Below, in pieces: positions 47,243 to 57,711 of a stretch of 64,000 nt of DNA. Numbering within the stretch: the first letter of the stretch is position 1; every line of letters begins with the position of its first letter. The stretch lies in the NCBI GenBank assembly GCA_030704615.1, contig CM060731.1, positions 86,098,756 through 86,162,755 of the forward strand. The letters are read 5' to 3'. Made by a program: the position numbers and the translations under genes. A model generated the notes under the pieces. The model worked only from the letters and a program-made list of their open reading frames with translations. It did not search any database and was not told the origin of the DNA. Origin of the DNA: Takakia lepidozioides (taxonomy: Eukaryota > Streptophyta > Takakiopsida > Takakiales > Takakiaceae).

Positions 47243-47951
47243 TGTCGCGACCCTTTGCCTTGAAGGCAGGGGGTCGGGACACAAGAGGGGCTGCCCCTGT
47301 GGTGGGGGCAGTGGGAACAATAGGTACGGGGGCTGAAGCACCCTTGAGTGCCCAAGGCACTCAAGGAGGCGGAGGCGCTCACTAGGTGGAGCCCCGCACG
47401 GTGGGTCCACGAGGAGTGGTGGTAGCTTAGTGGGTCTTAGTGGGGGTGGCATAGGACTCACCATGGGGCGGAGACCTTGTGGTAGGAGTCGTGGGGAGTC
47501 TTGGGACTCATCACGGTCCATTGGGGCCGTGGTGGGTGGGCCAAGACTCACCGCGACTCATCACCGAGAGTCGAGGGTTTTCGTGGTGGTTCGCCATAAA
47601 ATGACTGGGTTGTTTGTGAAACCCCCCCGGACAGTCACAGAAGTATATATAGGGAGTAGTAACCCCGAGAACGGTGCAAGCCTATTGGTGACCAAAACCT
47701 AGTGAGTAAGCGTGCGAGCCAGAAAGTGACGAAGGTGTGGGGAGCTATTCCGGACTGCCATCGACCAAAGGGAATTTCCACTTGGCCCAAATTGAGAGAG
47801 GGTCTCGCGGAGGAGTAAAGGGGGACCATTATGTCCCGGTGAGCAGCCGAAGCTCCGAGTTGGCCCGGCGGTCAGTTTGGGAATTAGGGGCGCGCATCAA
47901 AGCAAGTAACTATGACTTGAAGGGGAGCTTACCGAAGTGAGGTGCGCGACA
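47243..47951 (+). repeat. 5' LTR of Gypsy family 2 (709 bp)
   Basis: Starts TGTCGCGACC and ends GGTGCGCGACA, with terminal TGTCGCG/CGCGACA inverted repeats. Position 47951 is fixed by the primer-binding site two bases later. The last 85 bases match the minus-strand copy at 63901-63985. Confidence 0.9.
47644..47651 (+). promoter_or_regulatory. LTR TATA box
   Basis: TATATATA in AGAAGTATATATAGGGAG, the usual place in the LTR for the U3 promoter. Transcription would start about 30 bases on, near GAGAACGGTGC. Confidence 0.65.
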
Positions 47952-47953
47952 CT

Positions 47954-47965
47954 TGGTATCAGAGC
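47954..47965 (+). other. Primer-binding site, initiator Met-tRNA type
   Basis: TGGTATCAGAGC, complementary to the 3' end of plant initiator Met-tRNA, sits two bases after the LTR end. Confidence 0.9.
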
Positions 47966-48007
47966 TTAGAGTTCAGTACGCGATCGTCCTTGAGATCGGC
48001 CTCATCA

Positions 48008-49355
48008 TGGGGTCGGGCAAGCCCAAGCAAAAGCGGAACGGCCCGAAAGATGATGATCCTGGTGAGCCCGGTGGAGGCGACATGTCACCGAAGCGGCAAT
48101 TTGAGGAAGCGATTCATGCTTTTGAAAGCGAGGCCGCTCAAGAACGGGAGGGTCAGAGCCCGAGGACTTCCCGGAGGCTCCGGCAGACCAACAGATGTCT
48201 CCCATGCCAACAGCCTTTTGGGAAGGGTTGTTGGCGCAGTTTGGCGGGACGTTGAAAGACGTGTTGAAGGCGGCAAATGCCACTTCCACTAAGGCAAAGT
48301 TTAAGGTGAAGCCTAAGAAACCCGACACCTTCGAGGGCGTCCAAAATCATAAGGCACTCAACACCTGGCTCTTGGACCTAGAGCAGTACTTCCGGGCGGC
48401 CAAGTTGAGTGACGAGGATCGAGTGGAAGTGGCTCCCACATATTTGAGGGGCTATGCTCAACAATGGTGGAAGAAACGCCTTCACGACCAAGGTCCAATC
48501 CCAGAAACCTTGAGCTGGAGTGGGTTCAAGGAACTTATGAAAAGACAGTTTGTGCCCCTCAACGCGTCCTGGCTCGCCCGGGACAAGATGAGGAATTTGA
48601 AGCAAACGGATGATATTCGGGGATATGTTCAGGCTTTCAATGTGTTGTTTTTCGAAGTCGCGGACATGGCAGAACCAGAAATGGTCTTCAACTTTGTGGC
48701 AGGACTGGCCCCATGGGCCAGGCGGAAGTTGGAGGAGAAGCCACCTAAGACTTTGAACGAGGCAATTGAAAGGGCTGAATGTTTCTCGGATGTCCCTAGG
48801 GGTGAAAGACAAGGCCGTACGGAGCTGAACCACAAGAAGACTCGGCGGGAGGGTGACTCCTTCCGAACGGAAAAAAAGTGGGATAGGCCACGCGGCGACA
48901 ATGGCACATGGAAATCAAAGGGAGGGCCTTCACATGTCAAGGCGGCACCCGGTGCTTCGAAAGGAAAATCAGGTGCGACGGCTTATAGCGGACAGAAGGC
49001 GACCTTTGATGGAGTGTGCTTTTATTGCGGGGAGCCCGGGCACATGGCTAAGAAGTGCGCAAAGCCCCATCAATTGAACATGACTCGGGCGGCCACGGAG
49101 CTGTCCGAAGATTCCATCAGCCGTTTGGTGGAAGCGGTGGTAGCCAAGACTTGCAAGGTAGGCAACTACTCTTGTGAGTTGTATCAAGAGACTGGCCCCT
49201 TGTGTAAAGGGAGTCAGTTAATGTTCATGAGTGGGATAATTTCTGGAACTAACGTGTCGTTGTTGGTGGACACAGGAGCGTCACACTCCTTCATGACACC
49301 GGCAACGGCACGGATGCTAGGGCTCCCGACAAGTGATATGGGGGCCTCCATTTAA
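48008..49355 (+). pseudogene. Gypsy family 2 gag and start of protease
   Basis: ATG 48008 opens MGSGKPKQKRNGPKDDD. A frameshift near 48155 moves reading to the frame that continues EDFPEAPADQQMSPMPTAFW and then 48195-49355. Capsid region: KKPDTFEGVQNHKALNTWL, LRGYAQQWWKKRL, WSGFKELMKRQFVP. Nucleocapsid: CFYCGEPGHMAKKC (49018-49059), preceded by a basic Lys/Arg/Gly-rich linker. The protease active site LLVDTGASHSF follows near 49260. A frameshift at about 49345 separates it from the rest of pol. Confidence 0.9.
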
Positions 49356-50640
49356 GTGCGTTCTGCCAAAGGAGAACCACAATTGGCAACGAGGGTTGGC
49401 GTTCAATGTTCCTCTTCAGCTCGGGAATTGGGAGGGACGTGAGAACTTCACCATTTGCGAGATCGATGGAGTGGATCTCATTTTGGGGATGACCTTTTTG
49501 AGCAAATCCGGAGCAGACATAGATGGCCGCAAGAGAATTGTCACGCTACCGTATGGGAATGGTGGTGAAGTTTTACGAATGTCAGAAACGCCCAACCCAG
49601 TGGGAGGGCAAATAAACCTGCTATCAGCAAAGGAGTGGGCCGTGGAAGAGCCACACGAGCCCCAATTTTTGCTTTACGTAAGACAAGTGGAGGGAGAAGG
49701 CGATAGGGAGCCGAGCCCAGATTGGATCAAAGGGATGTTGGAGAAATACCAGGACGTGATGCCGGAGGATTTACCAAGCGGCTTGCCACCGCGAAGAGGA
49801 GTTGACCACAAGATTGAGGTGATGTCGGGATCGGAGCCGTCTGCCAAGGCGCCCTACCGGTTGAGCCACAGAGAGTTGGTCGAGCTGAAGGCTCAGATCA
49901 AGGATCTAATGTCAAAGGGGTACATCCGGCCGAGTAAGTCACCCTACGGAGCCCCGGTGCTATTTGCAGACAAGAAGGATAGGACGTTGCGGATGTGTGT
50001 CGATTACAGGGCTCTAAATAAGGTGACTATCAAAAACCGGTACCCTTTGCCAAGGATCGACGACCTCTTCGATCGGTTGGCAGGAGCGAAGTATTTCAGC
50101 CGGATTGATTTGCGCTCCGACTACCATCTAATCTGAGTGGCGGAAGGAGATAAGGAGAAGACCGCGTGCAGGACAAGATATGGTTCATATGAGTTCTTGG
50201 TGATGCCTTTTGGGCTCACCAAAGCACCTGCGACCTTTAGCACGCTAATGAACAGCCTTTTCCATGAGTGGTTGGATGACTTTGTGATCGTGTACATCGA
50301 CGACATCTTGATGTACTCGAAAACAGAGGAAGAGCATCTGGAGCACCTCAAAAAGGTGTTCCAGAAATTGCGGGAAGGGAAGCTGTATGCCAAGGCTTCA
50401 AAGTGCGAATTCAGGGTCACAAAAGTGGAGTTCCTAGGGCATGTGATTACACAGGATAGGATCAAAATGGATGACAGAAAGGTGAGGGCGATCTTGGACT
50501 AGGAGCCTCCGACCTTGGTCTTGGGAGTGCGATCCTTCCTAGGACTCGCCTCCTATTACCGAAAGTATGTGAGAAATTTCGCCAAGATCGCGGGGCCGCT
50601 GTCAGACCTTCTGTGTAAGTCCAAGGTATGGGTATGGAGG
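49345..50640 (+). pseudogene. Gypsy family 2 protease end and reverse transcriptase
   Basis: Continues after the frameshift with [20 protein letters not shown] (protease end), [20 protein letters not shown], then [56 protein letters not shown] and the catalytic YIDD at 50293-50304. Two stops interrupt it: TGA at 50134, where relatives read Arg (CGA) in YHxIRV, and TAG at 50500, where the relative at 4617 reads Trp (TGG) in LDWEPP. Both are single C-to-T or G-to-A changes. Confidence 0.92.
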
Positions 50641-50884
50641 GGGGTGTTATTCCGTGAGCCCGGAGGCGTGAACCTGTGAGCCCAGGAAACCGTGAGCCCA
50701 GCACAGGCTCACGCCACGTCAGCATGCATACAGGGCCTATTTCCGCGGGTGTCACCTATTACCGCGGGTTGATCAGCCATTTCCAGGGAATGCAGACTGG
50801 ATGTGTTACATCCATTGTATCCATCCTTTCTATCCATTGCATCCATATAGACGTTATCAACATACCAAGCCCATGCATTGGAAT
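50641..50884. other. GC-rich spacer after truncated Gypsy
   Basis: Contains GTGAGCCC words (50652, 50675, 50691) and two CTATTxCCGCGGG words (50738, 50756). No gene recognised. Confidence 0.45.
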
Positions 50885-51180
50885 GTGGGTACGTCGTGAG
50901 GAGGTGCACACTGACATCATCCAAAGCGGATCCCTGCGAAATCTCTTCTTACTAACCACCCTTGCAAACATGCCAGGTATGTGCGGGAGCATCATGGATG
51001 CTCACCAGAATTGAGAATGCCTATCACGTGGACTTCACCGTGATGGATTTACCAAGCATTCTTCTAGCAGGAATGGTTTGGAGACCGACGAGCAAATGAT
51101 GCGAGAATGCTCTACACGAACCAAAGTCGTTTGTTTGTTTTTGCAATGCACTCAAGCCTGTGAGCTCCGCAAAACACTAA
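50885..51180 (+). pseudogene. PPR fragment, N-terminal motifs
   Basis: REEVHTDIIQSGSLRNLFLL and CGSIMDAHQ match the start of PPR copy 5 (KEVHTHIIQSGF, CGSIMDTHQVFNKMP). After a stop come GFTKHSSSRNGLETDEQMMR pieces corresponding to GFTKHGCG and LETYEQMM. It lies between the truncated Gypsy and copy A of the ParB-like gene, 15 kb from the main PPR field. Confidence 0.8.
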
Positions 51181-51737
51181 ATAGATTGAAGGAACAATCC
51201 GGGCAGTCCATGCAACCCCCATCTCCAACGATAGTTTGTTCCCATGAATTTGCATCCCACGCACACATTGCAAACAGGACAACAAGGACACACAACCATC
51301 CCATTTCAAAATTGGCCCCGAATAAAAGCAAAAAAAAACTTCATATCAAATGTCACAGTCATCAGAATCAGTCTCGACCTCCTGTGCTGTGTCATCCACA
51401 AAGATTCTGGTCCCAACACCACGTCTTCTACCACGGCCGTCGATGGGTGGACTGCGAGTGCCATGAACGGACATGCTTGCGGCGAGTGCCTCCGCATAGA
51501 CAGGTAGCATGTAAGACCGAGGAGGACTTGAAAGAAGTCCAAATAGGTGTGATAGCCCTGGAGGGTCAGTGAAAGCACGCGGACTCCTGCACAAGTCGTC
51601 AAAAACCCATTTTGAACACAATGATGCAATGCACAAGTCCAACGAAGAGGATGTCTCCCATGTGCACTTTGCCTTAAGAACAATGATTCTGGATATTGAA
51701 ACAACAATGCAAGCATCCACAGGTTGGACTTACTCAC

Positions 51738-52788
51738 AGGCAAAAATCGGAGTCCAGCTCCTTGTCGGAAGTCTCCCTTGTATCAATATCACCGGGAAAG
51801 GGCTTCGGAAGGACTTGAGAAGTGTGTCCACCCAAACCCATCAGGAGGTTCTTGTAAATCTCGGCATCCCCTTCAATCCCAAAGAGATGTCGCGCACTGG
51901 CCTTGCAAACGTGGTACGAAGCACCTGCAGTGGAATAGAATGAAGGAAACAGGCATTGAAGACACATTGGAACGGTGGGAAGTGCTGAAAGTGCAAGCTC
52001 AAACAAACCTCATGAAATGTGAATGTTGAAGAGACGAACCTGTGCCCATTGACAAATCCAGAACTTTGGCGTCTGTGTAGGTGCAGCACTCCACAATCGT
52101 TTGAATGAAAGCTGGGCTCCTCTCCCTCGCCCCTCTCCAAGGAACCCCATTCCCCGTTTGCAAGCACACGTTGTTGTCGACGTAGTTGTGGTGCATGTCA
52201 TCCGTGGGAGGATCTGTCCTCTCGTCTATGAACTTGCCCCCATGAGTGATGGCGAACTCCCTAATGACGGTCGGAGTCGTAGGTGGATGCACTCGGACGA
52301 GACAAACAGCTTCAAACAAACGAGTCTACGAACAGGACATCCACAAGGAACTAAGAAGTTTCTAAACCAGGCCCCTACATATGAGTTTGAGCGACCTATG
52401 CAACTCCATCCGAGAACCACCAAGAAGAGGAACAAGAAGGCAGATTTACCATCTCTCCCGGACAATCCCCCTTCGTCAGGTACATGTTGTTCACACAATT
52501 CCATGTCTTCACGACCCTCATACCGGAGGCTTTCAAATAGCTGGCAAGTGCACGGCGACAGCGAAGGTCAATGGACTGGATGAACACCAAAACACCTTCA
52601 TCGGACAGAAAGAAATTGCAAAAGGAGAAAACCCACCGCCAGTAGTGCTCATCAAAAGCATTACAACCTGGACAAGCACCTGATGGAGGGACATCCGGGA
52701 CTGGCAACCCATCAGGGATGTCCAAGATGATGAGTTCGGCTGCATATGGCTTCTTCTTCCCATTCACCCAGGATTTGGTCATTTTAGC
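51738..52788 (-). other. Permuted DNA-methyltransferase-like domain of copy A
   Basis: Exon 52788-52396: AAELIILDIPDGLPVPDVPP occupies the place of motif IV (DPPY/SPPY), degenerate here to DIPD. WVFSFCNFFLSDEGVLVFIQ and ALASYLKASGMRVVKTWNCV resemble the strands after it. Exons 52319-52040 and 51924-51738 then give FIQTIVECCTYTDAKVLDLS followed by MGTG, and across the intron ARHLFGIEGDAEIYKNLL. This is the motif I LDxFMGxG loop followed by the acidic GIExD strand, so the order is IV then I, as in beta-class N4-cytosine/N6-adenine enzymes. The loss of the second Pro and the aromatic residue in motif IV suggests no catalysis, at least in this copy. Confidence 0.55.
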
Positions 52789-55012
52789 CTGCAAACTAGA
52801 ATACAATGGAATGCTCAAGAAGATTGAAACGATCCATGCCCACAACAGACAAGAAGCAAAAGACAACACGCACCGTGCCGAGGAACTCCACAATCCTCTC
52901 CCACACTGGTGATGGCTCGCCCTTGTAATCAGATTTCTTGGACTCCATCATGGCAATGAACCCTACGTTGGCCATCTCCAACCTGGTAGGGCGAATGACC
53001 CTCGTGGGATGTTCCACTGCATGGTACGGGTCCTTGGGATCAACCACCCCCTTGTTCTTTCTCCCGGATCCCCTACCATGCGGTGGAGTCTGCTGGACAT
53101 GCACCATAAGGCCAGTATCTGTAACACTTCCCTGCCCACCTACCTGCCCTTGTGCCCCCTTCTCCCTACCCCTTCCTTTCCCCACACCACCAGCAACATC
53201 CTTTCCCTTTGCCTTTCTACCTCTACCCGGGGTATCCTGAGCGGGAGGCTTCTTCTCTGCAAGAGTCCTCAAATTTCTATCATGAATGTCGAGGTCGGTT
53301 GCTGCGGCGGTGGCTGCTATATGCTCATTCTATCTCCTCAAAGACACCTCCTCAGCTGGGGTCTCAGAAGGAGGGCAATCCAAATACCAACCACAAGCAG
53401 AAAGATGGTTTGGGCCCCAGTCATGCAAGATCCCAGTAGTAAACATGGTCTGGTTGCCAGCAGGGACAAGCCAAAGGTCCACGAAATCAGGATGTTTGTC
53501 CAAGCAGTTCTCTTCCATGAGAACAAACTTTATGTACCTGCAGGAACAGAGACAACCTCATTATGCAATGCAATTATTGTCTCTCAGCTTTTCCACCACA
53601 CCAGCAAGACCCCCTAAAACAGTATGCGGCACAGTACATTGCAACCACCACACACAAAGTAGCCTGAAGGGCCCAGGGTGTGCACCTTGGTGTTACTACA
53701 CAGGGATAGAACAAATGAGAGTGCGGCACCGCAAACTCATATGAGACAGCCCAAAACAGGTTGGATGGAGGAAAGTGTGTATTTGCAAAACAAAGAAACA
53801 CAGTCCATTTCGCACCTGTAAATGCATCATTTCCAGGCTTCCTCTCCTTTCTCTTGCTGGTCAAGCTCATTTGTTCGACTGATGCCACCCTCCTTGCTGA
53901 ACTCTCTGAAGAAACAAGATTGCCACACTGTGGCTCTCCATTTCCTCATGTATGCTTGGAAGGAGACCTTCGGTGCTGTCATGGTGATGCCATAGTCAGC
54001 CAGCTGAGTATGTAGAACCGACCGGGCCCTTTCCTCCAACTGCAAAACAATTCAAATGCAAGAATGAACCAAAAAATAATCACAGCCAATGTAACAGCCA
54101 ATGGAAAGAGAAGGACAGAAAAAGCGAAAAGAAAGTGACACAGGAAAGGACATCATATCTAGCTCTAGTAAGTGGCCTTGTGAAGCCATGTGTCCAGCAC
54201 ATTGTCACTGACAGGAATGACACGCTGGGTCTTCTTCTCTTTCTCCGGCCTGGGGAACATGTGGGTATCCCTAACAGTGGGATCGGAGTTCCATATCTGT
54301 AGCCACTTCACCTTCTGTTCTGAAGACACAACGGCGGTAGACAACCTGTGTAACTTCTCCTGGGCCATCTCTGGCTTGTCTGGCTTGTTGTAATGGTTTT
54401 TCACCTCCAGAAGAAACTGCGATCCGAATGATGGGTCGGCAATTCTCAACTGCTTAACAAAAGCACTCATAATAGTCCTTCTCGTGGCGGTCATCTCTTT
54501 CTTGATGTGACTCTCAACCCCCTTTGCTGTCCTTCTCTCCTCAGGGGTAGAGCTGTAGTATTCCAGTTTGTCACGCTCTCCTGCATCTGCAATGTCTTGC
54601 TGCAAGGGAATGCACGAGAGTTGAATCAACCCAAGGGCAAGGGAACAAACAGAAACAAACATGTGGAAGCAGAAATATCGAAAGGTCAGATGATGGAAGA
54701 TGTATCTCACCGCGTACATATACTCCATGAAAGCCTCACGGGTCAACGAGTACCACGTTTCTGATGTCTTGGAGCTTTCACACTTCTTGTACGTCTCTGC
54801 TGAAAGGATGGTCTTGAAGTTGGTCAAGGGCATCTGCCCGATCCTTTGTATACTGTACAGTGTGTGAACCGGACTCGTTTTGACATGCGATGTCTCCGTC
54901 CCTCTACAGAATGATATGTGAAAGTCAGAATGAAAATGAAGAACCGTCAACAGAGGACTGGAACAAAAGAACCACGGAACCACAACTGGAACATGTAGAA
55001 TGAGAAACCAAC

Positions 55013-55599
55013 CTGTTCACATCATTCATTGCCGTCAGAAGACCCATCATGTTCCCGTCACAATCCAGCACCATCGATTGAACAGAGTAATGTCACTCTT
55101 CCTCATGTGAGTGCAGCCTCCTAATGACAGCCATCCATGCAAGCAACCGGTGGTTGCCATCCCATACCTGAAACATCTTCCTTGAGAATGCCTGGGTCGA
55201 AGGTTTCCTGGAGAGAAGAAGTTCGAAGGATTCGTTCACCTGTCTCCAAATGGGATCCCAGAAGTCCACGATTGACTCATCCTCAAGGAGCTCATTGCCT
55301 CTGGAATCCTTTGTAGAAACGTAAAAGACTGCAGATCCATCCAAATACCCATGGCCTCCAGCTTCAGGATGTCCTTGATGAGGGGTGGACGAACGACGGG
55401 CATGGAAACCAACCTACACAAGGGGATCTTCAACCTCCCACCCGGGGCAAGCATACTTTGCACCACAAGCTGAGAGTTTACCTTCTGACCCCCCAGCATC
55501 TCAGCGGCTTTGCTTTCATAGAACTCATCGTCCACATCAGCAATGATCTCCTTCCCCTCCCCCGAAGGGTTCTCATCCGCCACCATTTGCATCTTCTCC
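55013..55599 (-). other. ParB-like domain of copy A
   Basis: IPLCRLVSMPVVRPPLIKD, then after a frameshift GSAVFYVSTKDSRGNELL and the core KMFQVWDGNHRLLAWMAVI. In ParB/Srx-fold proteins the nucleotide-binding loop reads DG(N/G)HR, so WDGNHRLLAW is a good match. The first strand IPLxxL/M also agrees. The end (HYSVQSMVLDCDGNMMGLL, TAMNDVN) corresponds to the VxVxxL....AxxLN segment of ParB-like domains fused to bacterial DNA methylases. A TGA replaces the Trp of GWHYMV in copy B. Confidence 0.65.
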
Positions 55600-55639
55600 T
55601 ACACGGTTGTTCATTCAAACTGATATAAGAGAGAGGCAA

Positions 55640-56345
55640 GAACAGATGGTGTTTTCAGCATGGCAGGTAGGCCCGATGTGGCCCAATTTCACATGAGAAA
55701 ACAAGCATTGTGCGGGCCAAAAACAGTGTGCATTGCCGCACACTGTTTGAGCTTCCAATAATGGGTGATTTGAACATGGCACACTGGCCATGAGTGGTCT
55801 ATTTTCAAATCTAAAATCAGGCAGAGAGTGGGGAACAGACAGTGTGCGCTTCCAAATAGGGGTGTTTTCAACATGACATTAGGCCCTATGTGGCACATTT
55901 CCACATGAAAAAAACATGCAGAGAGGGGGCCACACATTGTTCATTCTTCTAACTATGAGTGTTTTGAGCATCCATATTGGCCGTGTTTCGCCAAATTTCA
56001 CATCAAAAAACAAGCAGAGATGGGGCCCAAAACATTTGAGTTTCCAATAAGGGGTGGTTTGAACATGGCATAGTGGCCCTATTCTGACGATTTTCAAATC
56101 AAAAAACAGGCAGTGAAGGGGGCACAAACAGTGGCCCCTGTGTGCACGATTTCCACATGAAAAAAACAATGACAAGGGGGGCTCAAAGAGTGTGCGTTGC
56201 CGCACACTGTTTGAGCTTCCAAATAGGGGTGGAATGAACCTTACAGAGAGGCCCATGTGTGCACGATTTCCACATGAAAAAAACAATGACAAGGGGGGCT
56301 CAAACAGTGTGCGTCAACGCACACTCTTTGAGCTGCCACGTAAGT
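55640..56345. repeat. Minisatellite with hairpin units next to copy A
   Basis: Seven units, about 60-120 bp apart, each marked by TTTCACATGAAAAAAACA-type sequence (near 55685, 55806, 55902, 55999, 56095, 56154, 56272). Several units hold an inverted repeat, AAACAGTGTGC and GCACACTGTTT around a short TTGCC-like loop (55726-55753; again near 56190-56213), followed by GAGCTTCCAAATAGGGGTG. It begins within 45 bases of the first recognised exon of copy A. Confidence 0.8.
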
Positions 56346-56385
56346 GTGGATTGAGCCTGACAGAGATGCCATTTGAGGCCGTTGA

Positions 56386-56990
56386 GAGGCATGGATAGCT
56401 GAAGGAGCAGGGATTTCGTGTGGGTCCAGATTCATCCAAGAGGGCCAGATTTCAAGCACAAAATTACCTGTGATTCTCAAAAGCTACAAGAAACTTGCAT
56501 GGGTAGATGGTCAACTGGCAGCAGCGGCACAAGTGATAAAACCAGGCACTGCTAATGAAGGCATCTTCCTCAACACATTTCACCCTGTTTTTCCCTCTTA
56601 TCAGAATCGGCCCTAAATTTACATGTTCAATTTTGCAAGTTAGCTGGTTGAGTGAATCTAGTTTGGAGTGACTTTGACATGATACTCCAATGTGACAACA
56701 GAAAAGTGTCAAAAAACAGGTAACAGAGATGAGGAGAAGCTGTGGAATGAATACTTATCTGAGACCAGTCACTGATGGATCAACCGGGGCAGAAAGGTGA
56801 ATGCCTGCTACATTTCAGAGAGTAGCAGACGCAATTCAGCATAGGAACTAGTGTGCTACGCTGAGTTGGGTGTTTCCTAGAACAAATGTAGGCTGTCATT
56901 GTCAGCTGCTAGCAGCAAGGCAAGGATGAATGCTTGATTTGTGCAGAGGCATGGATAGCTGAAGGAGTAGAGATAGAGTGTGGGTGACGT
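56386..56990 (+). repeat. PPR 5' module, isolated copy
   Basis: GGCATGGATAGCTGAAGGAG, AAGAGGGCCAGATTTCAAGC, AACCAGGCACTGCTAATGAA, TTCAACACATTTCACC-like text, GCTGTGGAATGAATACTTAT and GGCTGTCATTGTCAGCTGCT reproduce the module of 23440-24240 in order. No PPR coding follows; it changes to other sequence at about 56990. Confidence 0.85.
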
Positions 56991-57711
56991 AGTGTGCTGG
57001 GCAATGGGCAAGACGTCTTTGTATAAACATGAGTGACCTTCCTATCCTCCCGGCTCTCATTTTAAGTGCATGTTTCTTTGTGAAGTATCTGACGACTTCG
57101 CCAACACACACCACCTTTTTGCTTTGGTTTGTTTACGAGTCCATGGGATAGAAGTTACCATAAACAACACTGGCATTGGTTTTTCATATATGGTATTAGA
57201 TAATTCTCTTAATTGTTTCCGCCTTGGCAGGTTGCTCAGTGACCTTCCCTGGACGCTTTGGAGTATAGCGAATGAGTGTCTCACAATGCAATGTTGGTTG
57301 ATGCATCTTATGCAAGAACTTGGAAAACAAACAGATGTCCTTGCTGTAGTAATTCTTAAAGCCATGCAAACCTTAGTTTTTGATGGGTTGCAGATTGATG
57401 GAATACATGAGTAGTTAGAAGATTCTAGGTGAACACTTTTCAAAGTGTTATAGTTAGACAATATAATTCACATGAGAACATGTGACTATTTTATGTATTT
57501 TTAGATCGCGACAAAAATGATAATGATAAATAGATTGGTAAATAGAGATGGTGTACAATCTCTTGGTTTTGCTCAGCTTGTTGCAGTTATGTCTTGCTGC
57601 CTTGTTCTCTTTGTATTATATATTATATTTCATTGTTGTAATAGACATGTACACGACTGCTATCATAGTTATAATAATGACTACATCTATTTTCACTCTT
57701 CAATAGTACTA
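56991..57711. other. No gene recognised
   Basis: A 114-codon plus-strand ORF (57070-57414, ending LVFDGLQIDGIHE) looks protein-like in composition but matches no family I know. The rest is AT-rich. Confidence 0.35.

Larger units (their letters stand above)
47243..50640 (+). mobile_element. Ty3/Gypsy family 2 element, 3'-truncated after RT
   Basis: 5' LTR, primer-binding site, gag with zinc knuckle, protease and RT in canonical order. The element ends at about 50635 with no RNase H, integrase or 3' LTR. The sequence after LLCKSKVWVW changes to unrelated GC-rich DNA (CCGTGAGCCCGGAGGCGTG). Two nonsense codons and two frameshifts interrupt pol and gag. The pol fragment at 4617-4910 and the LTR piece at 63901-64000 are the same family. 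Confidence 0.92.
51346..55599 (-). pseudogene. ParB-like plus DNA-methyltransferase-like gene, copy A (broken)
   Basis: Exons inferred by eye, 5' to 3' on the minus strand: 55599-55013 (ParB-like), 54903-54711, 54599 to about 54165, about 54030-53827, 53537-52874, 52788 to about 52396, 52319-52040, 51924-51738 and a last exon ending at 51346. Most borders are AG/GT; two are unresolved. The middle part has KYxxFVLMEENCLDKHPDF-type sequence and CGWYLDCPPSETP, which matches copy B (HLVGCPWYLDMSGG). It then has a Lys/Gly-rich linker with possible nuclear-localisation character. The C-terminus is YMLPVYAEALAASMSVHG through TAQEVETDSDDCDI. Breaks: a frameshift near 55340, TGA at 55093 (Trp in copy B), and TAG near 53328. 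The first exons upstream of 55599 were not found. The introns indicate a DNA-level copy, not a retrocopy. Its function in an intact state would be DNA binding and modification, by inference from domains only. Confidence 0.6.

Noticed and set aside
47180-47551. Minus-strand Pro-rich ORF of 123 codons
   Set aside because: It lies in the LTR, opposite to the element's coding strand, and its Pro-rich text comes from G-rich LTR sequence.
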